This document shows, piece after piece, positions 37,432 to 47,100 of a DNA stretch of 64,000 nucleotides; within the stretch, counting starts at the first letter, position 1, and every line of letters starts with the position of its first letter. Location of the stretch: NCBI GenBank assembly GCA_902603555.1, contig CACKVD010000002.1, positions 36,282-100,281 on the forward strand, written 5' to 3'. Under the pieces are notes generated by a model. It saw only the letters and a list, made by a program, of their open reading frames with translations. It ran no database searches and was not told the DNA's origin. The position numbers and the translations under genes are program-made. Source of the DNA: an uncultured Pelagibacteraceae bacterium. GTDB taxonomy: Bacteria; Pseudomonadota; Alphaproteobacteria; Pelagibacterales; Pelagibacteraceae.

Positions 37432-38766
37432 ATGTATATTTCTAAATTATTTATCCCAATTTTAAAAAATAATCCATCTGAAGCTAAAATTAAATCCCAT
37501 CAACTTATGTTAAGGGTGGGAATGATAAAACAGTCTTCTGCAGGTATTTACTCTTGGTTACCATTAGGATTCAAGGTAATGAAAAAAATTGAACAAATCG
37601 TTCGAGAGGAACAGGATAAAATCGGCGCACAAGAAATTTTAATGCCAACAATTCAATCGAGTGAAATATGGAAAGAAAGTGGACGTTATGAAGATTATGG
37701 AGATGAAATGCTTAGAATTAAAGATCGTCAAGATCGCGAAATGCTTTATGGTCCTACCAATGAAGAACTCGTAACAGATATATTTAGATCATCAGTTAAA
37801 TCATATAAATCTCTTCCACAACTTCTATATCATATACAATGGAAATTTAGAGATGAAATAAGACCAAGATTTGGAATTATGAGATGTAGAGAATTTTATA
37901 TGAAAGATGCATATTCATTTGATATAAATGATGAAGAGGCTTTATTTTCATACAATAAATTTTTTTTATCTTATTTAAAAACATTCAAAAGATTAGATTT
38001 GACAGCTATTCCAATGGCAGCTGATACAGGACCTATTGGTGGAAATTTATCACATGAATTTATTATACTTGCTGAAACAGGAGAAAGTAAAATCTTCACA
38101 GATAAAAGAATTTTTGATTTAGAAAGTGATGGAACAAAAATTGAAAAAAAATCTCTTGAAGATTTAAGAAAAAAATATGAACAATTTTATTCAGTAACTG
38201 ATGAAAAATTTAACAAAGATGAGTTTGAAAAAAAGGTATCAGAGCCAAATCGACTTAAAACTAAAGGTATAGAAGTTGGACACATTTTTTATTTTGGAGA
38301 TAAATATTCTAAACCAATGGATGGATCAGTAGATTTACCTGGAGGTAAAAAGGATTTTGTCAAGATGGGATCTTATGGAATAGGCGTATCAAGGTTAGTG
38401 GGAGCTATTATTGAAGCTAAATATGACGAAAAAAATGAAGTCATGAAATGGCCAATTTCTGTTGCTCCATATGATGTCTCTATAATTCCAATGATAAATA
38501 AAAATGATAATTCAGCATTAGAAAAAGCAAACAAAATTAATTTAGAATTTGAAAAAAACAATATTGACTCAATAATTGATGATACTGACGAAAACCTTTC
38601 ATCTAAAATCAAAAAAATGAATCTTATAGGTGCACCTTTTCAAATTATTATTGGTAAGCAAACAGAAGGAGAGTTATTAGAATTTAAAGAAATTGATAAA
38701 GAAACACAAAAAATTGGTCTAGGTGAAATTATAAAGATTATCAAAGAACAAAAAGCAAAAATTTGA
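37432..38766 (+). CDS. proS: Prolyl-tRNA synthetase (short alphaproteobacterial type)
   Basis: A 444-residue class II synthetase. RVGMIKQSSAGIYSWLPLGFKVMKK, GPTNEELVTDIFR (motif 2 region) and FRDEIRPRFGIMRCREFYMKDAYSFD are diagnostic. The roughly 180-residue insertion that edits misacylated Ala-tRNA(Pro) in E. coli is missing, as is normal in alphaproteobacteria; a separate trans-editing protein may be used instead. The anticodon-binding domain closes the protein. Its stop overlaps the lolC start. Confidence 0.94.
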   Translation: MYISKLFIPILKNNPSEAKIKSHQLMLRVGMIKQSSAGIYSWLPLGFKVMKKIEQIVREEQDKIGAQEILMPTIQSSEIWKESGRYEDYGDEMLRIKDRQDREMLYGPTNEELVTDIFRSSVKSYKSLPQLLYHIQWKFRDEIRPRFGIMRCREFYMKDAYSFDINDEEALFSYNKFFLSYLKTFKRLDLTAIPMAADTGPIGGNLSHEFIILAETGESKIFTDKRIFDLESDGTKIEKKSLEDLRKKYEQFYSVTDEKFNKDEFEKKVSEPNRLKTKGIEVGHIFYFGDKYSKPMDGSVDLPGGKKDFVKMGSYGIGVSRLVGAIIEAKYDEKNEVMKWPISVAPYDVSIIPMINKNDNSALEKANKINLEFEKNNIDSIIDDTDENLSSKIKKMNLIGAPFQIIIGKQTEGELLEFKEIDKETQKIGLGEIIKIIKEQKAKI

Positions 38767-39992
38767 TCTCCACATTAGAAAAAGTAGTTACATTAAGATT
38801 TTTAAAAGCCAGAAAAAAAGATGGTTTTTTAAACGTTATCTCGATTTTTTCTTTCATAGGTATAGCTCTTGGTGTAGCTGTTTTAATTATTGTTATGTCT
38901 GTAATGAATGGATTCAGAACAGAACTGATTAATAAGATAGTAGGTTTTAATTCTCATATTACTGTCGACCCATATCAAAGTGAAATTAAGGTGAGTCAAA
39001 TTGACAATAATCTCAAAAATATTTCAAAAAATTTAATTTTTAGTAATTCTGGAGAAGCTATAATCATTAAAAGTAACACTTCCAAAGGAATTCTATTAAG
39101 AGGCTATGAAAATAATGATTTTATAAATTTAGAAATTTTTAAAAAAAATAATTCTTTAACAAATAGTGAAGTTTTATCAGAAAACTTTCTTTCTATCGGT
39201 AAGGAATTAAGTTTCACTCTTGATCTTAAAATTGGTGATAGTATTACTCTTATGTCTTCAGCAGGAGTGGAAACAATAATTGGAAACTTACCAAAACAAA
39301 AAACCTTTTTAATATCATCAATTTTTGAAAGTGGTATGGCTGAATTTGACAATAATATAGCATTCATTAATTTAAAAACTTTAGAGGAATTTTTTAATTT
39401 AAACAAAAAAGATAGAAATTTAGAAATTTATTTACATAACCCACAAAATATTGAATATCAAAAAACAATTGTTCAAGATAACTTTCCAAATGAATTTGTT
39501 TACTCATGGTCTGATATGAACAGCTCTTTATTTTCAGCTTTAAAAGTTGAGAGAAATGTGATGTTTATAATTTTATCTTTAATAATTATTGTTGCAGCAT
39601 TTAATATTATTTCTGGTTTAACAATATTAGTTAAAAATAAAACTCGAGACATAGCTATTCTAAAATCTATTGGAGTTTTAAATAAATCTATAGTAAAAAT
39701 ATTTTTTTTAATTGGAGTTATTATTGGAACATCAGCAACTTTTTTTGGCATCATCTTAGGTGTAGCATTTTCAATGTATGTAGAAAATTTAAGAGAGTTT
39801 TTAAGTAATGTATTCAATATTAGTCTATTTCCTGAAGAAATTTATTTTTTGAGTTCGATGCCTTCAGAAATTAATCTATTATCTATATTGATTATTTCAA
39901 TTTGTTCAATTTCTATAACTATCATTGTCTCAATATTTCCAGCATTAAAAGCTGCTAAACTTGATCCCATTAAGGCTTTAAAATATGAATAA
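38763..39992 (+). CDS. lolC: Lipoprotein-releasing ABC transporter permease (LolC/E type)
   Basis: A 409-residue FtsX-like permease: one N-terminal helix, a large periplasmic domain, then three helices. RFLKARKKDGFLNVISIFSFIGIALGVAVLIIVMSVMNGF is the diagnostic LolC/E start. The start codon is TTG overlapping the proS stop (TTGA), chosen because it gives the normal family N-terminus. With LolD it extracts lipoproteins from the inner membrane for delivery to the outer membrane. Only one permease gene is present, so the complex is probably a homodimer rather than LolC plus LolE. Confidence 0.9.
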   Translation: MISTLEKVVTLRFLKARKKDGFLNVISIFSFIGIALGVAVLIIVMSVMNGFRTELINKIVGFNSHITVDPYQSEIKVSQIDNNLKNISKNLIFSNSGEAIIIKSNTSKGILLRGYENNDFINLEIFKKNNSLTNSEVLSENFLSIGKELSFTLDLKIGDSITLMSSAGVETIIGNLPKQKTFLISSIFESGMAEFDNNIAFINLKTLEEFFNLNKKDRNLEIYLHNPQNIEYQKTIVQDNFPNEFVYSWSDMNSSLFSALKVERNVMFIILSLIIIVAAFNIISGLTILVKNKTRDIAILKSIGVLNKSIVKIFFLIGVIIGTSATFFGIILGVAFSMYVENLREFLSNVFNISLFPEEIYFLSSMPSEINLLSILIISICSISITIIVSIFPALKAAKLDPIKALKYE

Positions 39993-40662
39993 TATTATTG
40001 AAATTTCAAATCTGAATAAGTCTTTTAACTCTTTTAAAAAAGTAAAAGTTTTAAAAAAAATTTCTTATAAATTTAAAAAAGGAAAGATTTATTCGTTAAT
40101 GGGTCCCTCTGGATCAGGTAAATCAACTCTATTAAACTTACTTTCTCTAATTGATAGACCTACTTCAGGTACTGTTATTATAGAAAAAAAACAAATAAAT
40201 TTTGATGAAACTAATAAAAATGACATTATTAGAGCTAATAAGATTGGTATAATTTATCAGCAAGACAATTTATTATCTGATTTTACTGCACTAGAAAATA
40301 TATGTATGGCAAGCCTAGCTACTGGAAATAGTAAGGAATTATCAAAAATTAAAGCTCAAAATTTATTAAAAAAAGTTGGACTTTCAAATAGATCAGAACA
40401 CTATCCATCACAACTTTCTGGTGGGGAAAAACAAAGAATATCAATTGCTAGAGCATTAATAAACAACCCACAAATCATATTAGCTGATGAACCAACGGGT
40501 AGTCTTGATTTAGATACTGCTAAAGGTATTTTCGATATTCTTAAAAAACAAGTAAACTCAAATCGAATAATTATTTTTGCAACTCATAATAGATTTTTTG
40601 CTAATAAGTCAGATTGCTTATTAGAAATGATTGATGGTAATATAAAAACCATTAATGGCTGA
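39985..40662 (+). CDS. lolD: Lipoprotein-releasing ABC transporter ATP-binding protein
   Basis: A 225-residue ABC ATPase. Walker A GPSGSGKST, the Q-loop in IIYQQDNLL, the signature LSGGEKQR and Walker B IILADEPTG with GSLD are all intact, and the switch histidine is in FATHNRF. Its start overlaps lolC by eight bases and its end overlaps dnaE by eight. Confidence 0.94.
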   Translation: MNNIIEISNLNKSFNSFKKVKVLKKISYKFKKGKIYSLMGPSGSGKSTLLNLLSLIDRPTSGTVIIEKKQINFDETNKNDIIRANKIGIIYQQDNLLSDFTALENICMASLATGNSKELSKIKAQNLLKKVGLSNRSEHYPSQLSGGEKQRISIARALINNPQIILADEPTGSLDLDTAKGIFDILKKQVNSNRIIIFATHNRFFANKSDCLLEMIDGNIKTING

Positions 40663-43600
40663 GTCTAAAATACAAAATTATAATCATTTAAAAATTCATA
40701 CACAATATTCAATTTGTGAAGGAGCAATCAAAATTGATGAATTAAAAGATTTTTCAAAAGAAAATAAAATTAGAGCCTTAGGTTTGTGTGATACTTCTAA
40801 CTTATGTGGTGCTTTAGAGTTTGCTGAAAAAATATCTAAATCAGGCACTCAACCAATTATAGGAACACAAATCAATTTTAAATATGACGAAACTGTCGGT
40901 CTTTTGCCATTATATTCTTTAAACGAACAGGGTTATAAAAGAATTATTGAATTATCATCATTATCTTATCTCAAAAATGATGAATTATCAGAACCTTATT
41001 TAGATTTTGAAACATTATTAACAAACACAGAAGGTGTTGCTTTATTTTCTGGAACAATAAATGGTTTATTTGGAAACTTATTTGATAAAGGTAAATTTAC
41101 TGAAATAGAAAATCTATATAAAAATTTAAAATCTAGATATAAGGATAAATTTTATATAGAAATTCAGCGTCACGGTGATCAAAATGAAATTGGATTTGAA
41201 AAGTTTAATCTTACTAAATCTCTTAAATTAGAAATACCAATCATTGCTACTAATGAAGTATTTTATATTGATAAGAATATGCATGAAGCACATGATGCAT
41301 TAATTTGTATTAAAGAAAAGACATATATAAATGAAAAAAATAGAATTAGATTTACAAATAATCATTATTTTAAAAATGATTTTGAAATGTCAGAACTTTT
41401 TGCTGATTTACCTGAAGCTTTAGAAAATAATTATAATTTTCCATTTCGGTGTAGCTTTAGACCGTTATTCTCTAAGCCTATTTTACCTAATATAAGCTCT
41501 GACAAAGATGGAGATGCAAATGAAATTTTAAAAAAAAATTCTTTACAAGGATTAAATGAAAAATTTAAAAAATTTTTTAAGATTGAAGATAAAGAACTTT
41601 CCTCCAATGATGATTATTTGCTGTACAAGGATCGATTAGATCATGAACTAGAAATTATAATTGAAATGAAATATTCTAGTTACTTTTTAATTGTATCAGA
41701 TTATATAAAGTGGGCTAAACAAAATGATATTCCTGTAGGACCTGGTAGGGGCTCTGGTGCTGGATCATTAGTAGCATGGTGTTTATCAATAACTGATGTT
41801 GATCCAATTAAATTTAATTTAATTTTTGAAAGATTTTTGAATCCTGATCGTATATCAATGCCAGATTTTGATATTGATTTTTGTGAAGAAAAAAGAGATT
41901 TAGTATTTCAATATCTGACAAATAAATACAAAGATAGTGTTGCTCATATAATAACGTTTGGAAAACTTAAAGCGAGAATGGTTATTAGAGATGTTGGTAG
42001 AGTTTTAGGTCTTGCTTATGGGTTTGTTGATAGTATTTCAAAAATGATACCCTTTGATCCATCAAGACCACAAAATCTTACTGAATGTATTGCAGGAGAG
42101 CCGAGATTACAAAAATTAATCAATGATGATCCAAGAGTAAAAAAACTTACAGACCTTTCTTTAAAACTTGAAGGACTGAATCGAAATGTTGCTACCCATG
42201 CTGCAGGTGTAGTAATTGCAGACAAAAAATTATCAGAAATTGTACCCCTATATAAAGATTCCTCAGCCAATCTTCTATTACCATCAACACAATTTGATAT
42301 GTATTCTGCTGAAAACGCTGGGTTGATAAAATTTGATTTTTTAGGACTTAAAACACTTACAGTTATAAATAATACTCAAAAGTTAATCAAAAAAAAAATT
42401 AAAGATTTTAATATTGAAAATATAGATTTTGAGGACGAAGAAGTATTCAAATTATTATCCTCAGGAAAAACAGTAGGTTTATTCCAAATTGAAAGTGCTG
42501 GAATGAGAGATGCGCTTATTAAAATGAAACCAAATCATATTGAAGATATCATTGCACTCGTCGCCCTATATAGACCAGGACCAATGAGTAATATTCCAAC
42601 ATATAATGATTGTAAACATGGAAATCAAACCCCTGATTATTTACACCCTCTTCTAGAAGATATTTTAAAACCAACTTATGGAGTGATTATTTACCAAGAA
42701 CAAGTAATGCAAATAGCTCAAAAATTATCAGGTTTTACAGCTGGACAAGCAGATATTTTAAGAAGAGCTATGGGAAAGAAAAAAAGAGCTGAGCTTGAAA
42801 AACAAAAACAAAATTTTATAGCAGGAGCAGTTAATAATGGAATCAGCAAGGATATTGCTGCTGGGATATTTTTAAAAATAGAACCATTTGCTGAATATGG
42901 TTTTAATAAAAGTCATGCTGCAGCATATGCTATCATTTCTTATCAAACAGCATATTTAAAAACTTATTATCCAAAAGAATTTATTGCAGCTTCAATGACT
43001 ATGGATATATCTAATCAAAATAAACTTAGTGAATTCTATGAGGAATTAAAAAGACTAAATATCAATATTGTTAGACCCGACATCAATGAATGTTTTGCTG
43101 ATTTTAAAACTGATGGTGAAAAATTTTATTATGCATTGGGAGGTATCAAAGCTGTTGGTTATGAAGCAGTATCAAATATAATAGAGGAAAGATCTTTAAA
43201 CGGAAAATTTAAATCAATTAATGATTTTTTAAATAGAGTAAATCCTAAAGATATTAATAAACTTCAATTAGAGGGTTTAGTTAAAGCAGGTGCTTTTGAC
43301 AATCTAATTTCAAATAGACAATCATTATATAATTCTATACCAAATTTTATTTCTATATCAAAAAATATTCACGAAAATAAATCCTCTAATCAAATTAATT
43401 TATTCAATGAAGAAAATGAGGATGATAATCAGAATCAAATCATTATTGAAGTCCAGGATTGGAAATTTGAGGAAAGACTTTCCAAAGAATTTGAGTCTGT
43501 TGGTTTTTTTATATCTGACCATCCACTTAATCAATTTAAAGAAATTTTTGATGATTATAAAATCTTTGATTATCAAACTTTTAATAGTGATGATGGTTTT

Positions 43601-44077
43601 AAAGATGCAAATATTGCTGCTACATTACTTAAAATTCAAGAAAGAAAAACAGCAAAAGGAAACTCTTATGCTGTATTAAAATTAACTGATTTATCCAGTG
43701 TCTTTGAATTGTTCATTTTTTCAGAAATATTAGAATCAAATCGTGAAATTTTAAGAGAAGGTAGTTCTTTGATTTTAACTTTAGTAAAATCAATTTCTAA
43801 CGATGATAATAGATTTAAAAGAATTAATGTTCAAAAAATTGTTGCCTTAAAGGATTTGGTTAATAAACCAATAAATGAAGTTATTTTTAATCTAAAATCT
43901 CTCAAAGAATTAGAGGAAATTAAAAATGTATTACCTAATTACGGAGAAACTCTCATTAAAATCAAATTAAGTGATAATGAATATGATTTTGATTTTCAAT
44001 TGGATAAAAAGAGAAATATTGACAGAAAAACCATCAATTTACTTAGAAATAAGGAAATATCAGCTATAATTAGTTAA
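40655..44077 (+). CDS. dnaE: DNA polymerase III alpha subunit
   Basis: A 1140-residue replicative polymerase. The N-terminal PHP domain begins HLKIHTQYSICEGAIKIDEL. The palm carries GPGRGSGAGSLVAWCL and PDFDIDFCEEKRD (about 400-412) with catalytic aspartates; GFNKSHAAAYAIISYQTAYLK is a further DnaE hallmark. Helix-hairpin-helix and OB-fold regions follow. It is slightly shorter than the E. coli protein. dnaE ends the 22-gene array; the structured rpsB leader follows. Its neighbours lolD and lolC are the common alphaproteobacterial ones. Confidence 0.96.
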   Translation: MAESKIQNYNHLKIHTQYSICEGAIKIDELKDFSKENKIRALGLCDTSNLCGALEFAEKISKSGTQPIIGTQINFKYDETVGLLPLYSLNEQGYKRIIELSSLSYLKNDELSEPYLDFETLLTNTEGVALFSGTINGLFGNLFDKGKFTEIENLYKNLKSRYKDKFYIEIQRHGDQNEIGFEKFNLTKSLKLEIPIIATNEVFYIDKNMHEAHDALICIKEKTYINEKNRIRFTNNHYFKNDFEMSELFADLPEALENNYNFPFRCSFRPLFSKPILPNISSDKDGDANEILKKNSLQGLNEKFKKFFKIEDKELSSNDDYLLYKDRLDHELEIIIEMKYSSYFLIVSDYIKWAKQNDIPVGPGRGSGAGSLVAWCLSITDVDPIKFNLIFERFLNPDRISMPDFDIDFCEEKRDLVFQYLTNKYKDSVAHIITFGKLKARMVIRDVGRVLGLAYGFVDSISKMIPFDPSRPQNLTECIAGEPRLQKLINDDPRVKKLTDLSLKLEGLNRNVATHAAGVVIADKKLSEIVPLYKDSSANLLLPSTQFDMYSAENAGLIKFDFLGLKTLTVINNTQKLIKKKIKDFNIENIDFEDEEVFKLLSSGKTVGLFQIESAGMRDALIKMKPNHIEDIIALVALYRPGPMSNIPTYNDCKHGNQTPDYLHPLLEDILKPTYGVIIYQEQVMQIAQKLSGFTAGQADILRRAMGKKKRAELEKQKQNFIAGAVNNGISKDIAAGIFLKIEPFAEYGFNKSHAAAYAIISYQTAYLKTYYPKEFIAASMTMDISNQNKLSEFYEELKRLNINIVRPDINECFADFKTDGEKFYYALGGIKAVGYEAVSNIIEERSLNGKFKSINDFLNRVNPKDINKLQLEGLVKAGAFDNLISNRQSLYNSIPNFISISKNIHENKSSNQINLFNEENEDDNQNQIIIEVQDWKFEERLSKEFESVGFFISDHPLNQFKEIFDDYKIFDYQTFNSDDGFKDANIAATLLKIQERKTAKGNSYAVLKLTDLSSVFELFIFSEILESNREILREGSSLILTLVKSISNDDNRFKRINVQKIVALKDLVNKPINEVIFNLKSLKELEEIKNVLPNYGETLIKIKLSDNEYDFDFQLDKKRNIDRKTINLLRNKEISAIIS

Positions 44078-44130
44078 TTTTAACTTGTTAATTAAAAGAA
44101 ATCTTTGTAAATACTTTTCAAAAATAAATT

Positions 44131-44200
44131 AACACGCACACAGTTGTTGGTTTTATACCTCCGGTCCTTAATTGGAAATTGCTGTGGTGGCTTAACCGGG
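44131..44200 (+). promoter_or_regulatory. Structured leader of rpsB, possible pseudoknot (S2 autoregulation?)
   Basis: Two long-range pairings are visible: CACAG (44139-44143) with CTGTG (44182-44186), and CCGGT (44161-44165) with ACCGG (44195-44199). The first arm of the second pairing lies inside the first pairing and its partner lies outside, so together they would form a pseudoknot. The second pairing can be extended by TAA/TTA after a bulge. The partner strand lies just before the start codon, so folding could block ribosome entry. No normal Shine-Dalgarno is seen. Ribosomal protein S2 leaders are known feedback elements elsewhere; the assignment here is inference. Confidence 0.5.
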
Positions 44201-44207
44201 AATAAAT

Positions 44208-45023
44208 ATGAAGATACCTAACGTTACAATACAACAATTATTAGAAGCTGGAGTACATCTTGGTCACAAGACATTAAGATGGAATCCAAAAATGAAAAAA
44301 TACATTTTTGGAAAAAGGGACTCAATTCATATAATTGATTTAACACAAACTTTAGAACTTACTAAAATTGCCTTAGAAAAAATTTTTGAAGTAATAGCAA
44401 ATAATGGAAAAATTTTATTTGTATCAACAAAAAAGCAAGCATCAGAAGCAATTGCAGAAATAGCAAAAGAAACGGATCAATATTTTGTTAATTATAGATG
44501 GCTTGGAGGAATGTTGACCAACTGGGGAACAATCTCAAACTCAATAAAGAAGTTAAAAAAACTAGAATTAGATTTAGTTGCTGAAAACAGAGGTTTTACA
44601 AAAAAAGAACTTCTTAAAATGAGTGTAAAAAAAGATAAATTACAAAGATCTTTAGGTGGTATTGCTGAAATGAAAAAAATCCCTGACTTGGTATTTATAA
44701 TTGATACCAACTATGAATCTTTAGCTATTCAAGAGTCTGTTAAATTAGGAATTCCAATTATAGCCATTTTAGATAGTAATTCTAATCCAGATGGCATAGA
44801 TTTTCCAATACCTGGAAATGATGATGCTAGAAGATCTATAGATCTTTATTGTAATTTAATTAAAGATACTATTATTAACGCAAAAAAAACTGCCCCAGCA
44901 GTAGAAACCAAAAAACTTTCTGAAAAAAAAGAAAAAACTGAAAAAACAAAAACTGTTGCAGAAATTGATAGAGATAAATTAGAAAAGAAATTTTCTACAA
45001 AGAAAGAAAATAAAATAAATTAA
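44208..45023 (+). CDS. rpsB: 30S ribosomal protein S2
   Basis: A 271-residue S2. The N-terminal [40 protein letters not shown] and the later [19 protein letters not shown] are diagnostic. The last 45 residues form a Lys/Glu/Thr-rich tail ([15 protein letters not shown]), an extension type common in alphaproteobacterial S2. It is the first gene after dnaE, follows a structured leader, and is one base before tsf. Confidence 0.96.
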   Translation: MKIPNVTIQQLLEAGVHLGHKTLRWNPKMKKYIFGKRDSIHIIDLTQTLELTKIALEKIFEVIANNGKILFVSTKKQASEAIAEIAKETDQYFVNYRWLGGMLTNWGTISNSIKKLKKLELDLVAENRGFTKKELLKMSVKKDKLQRSLGGIAEMKKIPDLVFIIDTNYESLAIQESVKLGIPIIAILDSNSNPDGIDFPIPGNDDARRSIDLYCNLIKDTIINAKKTAPAVETKKLSEKKEKTEKTKTVAEIDRDKLEKKFSTKKENKIN

Positions 45024-45024
45024 A

Positions 45025-45876
45025 ATGAGTGACATTGAAAAAGTAAAAAAACTTAGAGAGGCGACAGGTGCAGGCTTTAAAGATTGTAATCTAGCAATAA
45101 AAGAGTCAGGTGGAGATTTGGAAAAAGCAGTTGAAATTCTAAGAGTTAAAGGAATCTCAAAAGCTTCTAAAAAAATGTCTAGAGATGCTAAAGAGGGTTT
45201 AGTTGCAATTAGTGGCAATGAAAAAAAAACCTCAATCATTGAAGTAAATTGTGAAACCGATTTTGTTGCTAAAAATGATGATTTCATAAATTTTGTTAAA
45301 GAACTTAGTGAAATTAATAATCAAAAAGATTCAAATATTGATGAAATAAAAAAATCAAAAATGACAAATGGAAATACAGTTGAAGATAGTCTGGTTGCTC
45401 TTATAGCTAAAATCGGAGAAAAAATAACTATAGGTAAAACTAAAACAATTTCAAATTCTTCATCTATTAATTATCAATACTTACATACGGTCGTTAAAGA
45501 CAACCTGGCTAAATTAGCAGTTGTCGTCTCTTTAGAAACAAAGGATAACTCTGAAGTGGTAAAAACATTTGGAAAACAATTATCAATGCATATTGCTGCA
45601 TCAAATCCTTTAGCATTAGAGTCAAATCTTATCGATAAAGCAATTATTGACAAAGAACAGGAATTGGTGACCGAGGAACTTAAAAATTCTGGTAAACCCG
45701 AAGAGATTGCTAAAAAAATTAGTTTAGGTAAGATGAATAAATTTAAAGAAGAAAATGCCCTTTTAACACAAGCTTGGGTCATGGAACCAAAAAAAAAGGT
45801 TCAAGATGTTTTAAAAGAACTTGCTATTAATGATTTAAAAATCAAGGAGTTTAGCAGGATTAAAATAGGGGAATAA
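45025..45876 (+). CDS. tsf: Elongation factor Ts
   Basis: A 283-residue EF-Ts. The N-terminal UBA-like domain has [20 protein letters not shown], and the family signature [14 protein letters not shown] is near residue 75. It regenerates GTP-bound EF-Tu. Its TAA is followed immediately by the frr ATG: pyrH, the usual gene between tsf and frr, is absent. Confidence 0.95.
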   Translation: MSDIEKVKKLREATGAGFKDCNLAIKESGGDLEKAVEILRVKGISKASKKMSRDAKEGLVAISGNEKKTSIIEVNCETDFVAKNDDFINFVKELSEINNQKDSNIDEIKKSKMTNGNTVEDSLVALIAKIGEKITIGKTKTISNSSSINYQYLHTVVKDNLAKLAVVVSLETKDNSEVVKTFGKQLSMHIAASNPLALESNLIDKAIIDKEQELVTEELKNSGKPEEIAKKISLGKMNKFKEENALLTQAWVMEPKKKVQDVLKELAINDLKIKEFSRIKIGE

Positions 45877-46428
45877 ATGTTTGATGAAAAATCTCATAGC
45901 CTTAAAATGGATAAAGCTATTGAAGTTTTCACTAAAGAGTTATCTTCTCTAAGAACTGGAAGAGCAAATGCAGCGATGCTTGATATTGTTCGAGTTGATG
46001 TTTATGGACAACAGATGCCAATTAATCAAGTTGGAAGTATTACAACTCCTGAACCAAGAATGATAAATATTCAGGTATGGGATCAGAATAATGTTTCACT
46101 AGTTGATGCAGCAATAAAGAAATCAGAATTAGGATTAAATCCACAAATTGATGGTCAATTAATAAGACTTCCAATACCTGAATTGAATGAGGAGAGAAGA
46201 ACTGAATTAAAAAAACTCATTAAATCAATGGGTGAAAAATGTAAAATTTCAATTAGAAATATTAGACGAGATGCGAATGAAGAATTAAAAAAACTTCTCA
46301 AGTCTAAAGAAATTGGAGAAGATGAAGAAAAATCTTTTGAAAAAAATGTACAAAACATAACAGATAAGCATATACAAATTGTTGACGATAAAGTTTCATT
46401 AAAAGAGAAAGAAATAATGACAATATGA
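45877..46428 (+). CDS. frr: Ribosome recycling factor
   Basis: A 183-residue RRF of normal length. ELSSLRTGRANAAMLDIVRVDVYG, NQVGSITTPEPRMINIQVWD and IRNIRRDANEELKKL match the family along the three-helix bundle and domain II. With EF-G it splits post-termination ribosomes. It overlaps uppS by four bases (ATGA). Confidence 0.95.
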   Translation: MFDEKSHSLKMDKAIEVFTKELSSLRTGRANAAMLDIVRVDVYGQQMPINQVGSITTPEPRMINIQVWDQNNVSLVDAAIKKSELGLNPQIDGQLIRLPIPELNEERRTELKKLIKSMGEKCKISIRNIRRDANEELKKLLKSKEIGEDEEKSFEKNVQNITDKHIQIVDDKVSLKEKEIMTI

Positions 46429-47100
46429 ACCCATTAAATCATGTAGCCATTATCATGGATGGTAATGGGAGATGGGGCTTAAAGCACAAAAATTCACGTA
46501 ATGCTGGTCATAAATCTGGATTAGATACTGTAGAAAAAATAATAAAAGAGACAATTAAGAATAAAATAAAATTTCTTACTCTATATGCTTTTTCAACCGA
46601 AAATTGGAAAAGACCAAAAAAAGAAATTAATTATTTATTTAATCTATTAGAAAATTTTCTAAAAAATAGAATTGAAGACCTACATAAACAAAATATTAAA
46701 TTAAAAATAATTGGCGTTAAAAACTTTTCTAATAAATTAAATAAACTTCTTAGAATATCTGAAAAAAAAACTTCAAAAAACAAAAAATTACAAATAAATC
46801 TAGCACTTAATTATGGTTCAAAATTTGAATTATTAAATGCATTCAAAAATTTAAAAAAGAACAAAGAAAAAATTAACGAAAAAAAATTTAAATAAATACC
46901 TCCAAACTAAAGATATTCCTGATCCAGATCTACTTATCAGAACTGGAAATACCAAAAGATTAAGTAATTTTCTTTTGTGGCAGTTAGCATATGCTGAGAT
47001 ATTTTTTGAGAAAAAGTTATGGCCTGAATTTAATGAAAAAGATTATAACAAAATCATTAATAAATTTAAGAGTATAAAAAGAAATTTTGGAAATATATAA
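46425..47100 (+). CDS. uppS: Undecaprenyl diphosphate synthase, reading frame broken at a poly-A run
   Basis: The first 156 residues (MNPLNHVAIIMDGNGRWG, RNAGHKSGLD, FSTENWKRP, LNYG) are the N-terminal two-thirds of UppS and stop at 46895. The rest of the enzyme follows at once in the +1 frame: NLNKYLQTKDIPDPDLLIRTG, LSNFLLWQLAYAEIFF, LWPEF, ending at 47100. The junction is a run of eight A at 46879-46886; one A fewer restores a continuous 224-residue protein. UppS makes the C55 lipid carrier for peptidoglycan and should be essential, so a read/assembly error or slippage on the A run is more likely than a dead gene. Its stop shares a base with the cdsA start. Confidence 0.9.

Noticed and set aside
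43407-43679. ORF inside dnaE as a separate gene
   Set aside because: It is an alternate frame of the intact dnaE reading frame; the sequence is a low-complexity Ile/Lys/Leu string.
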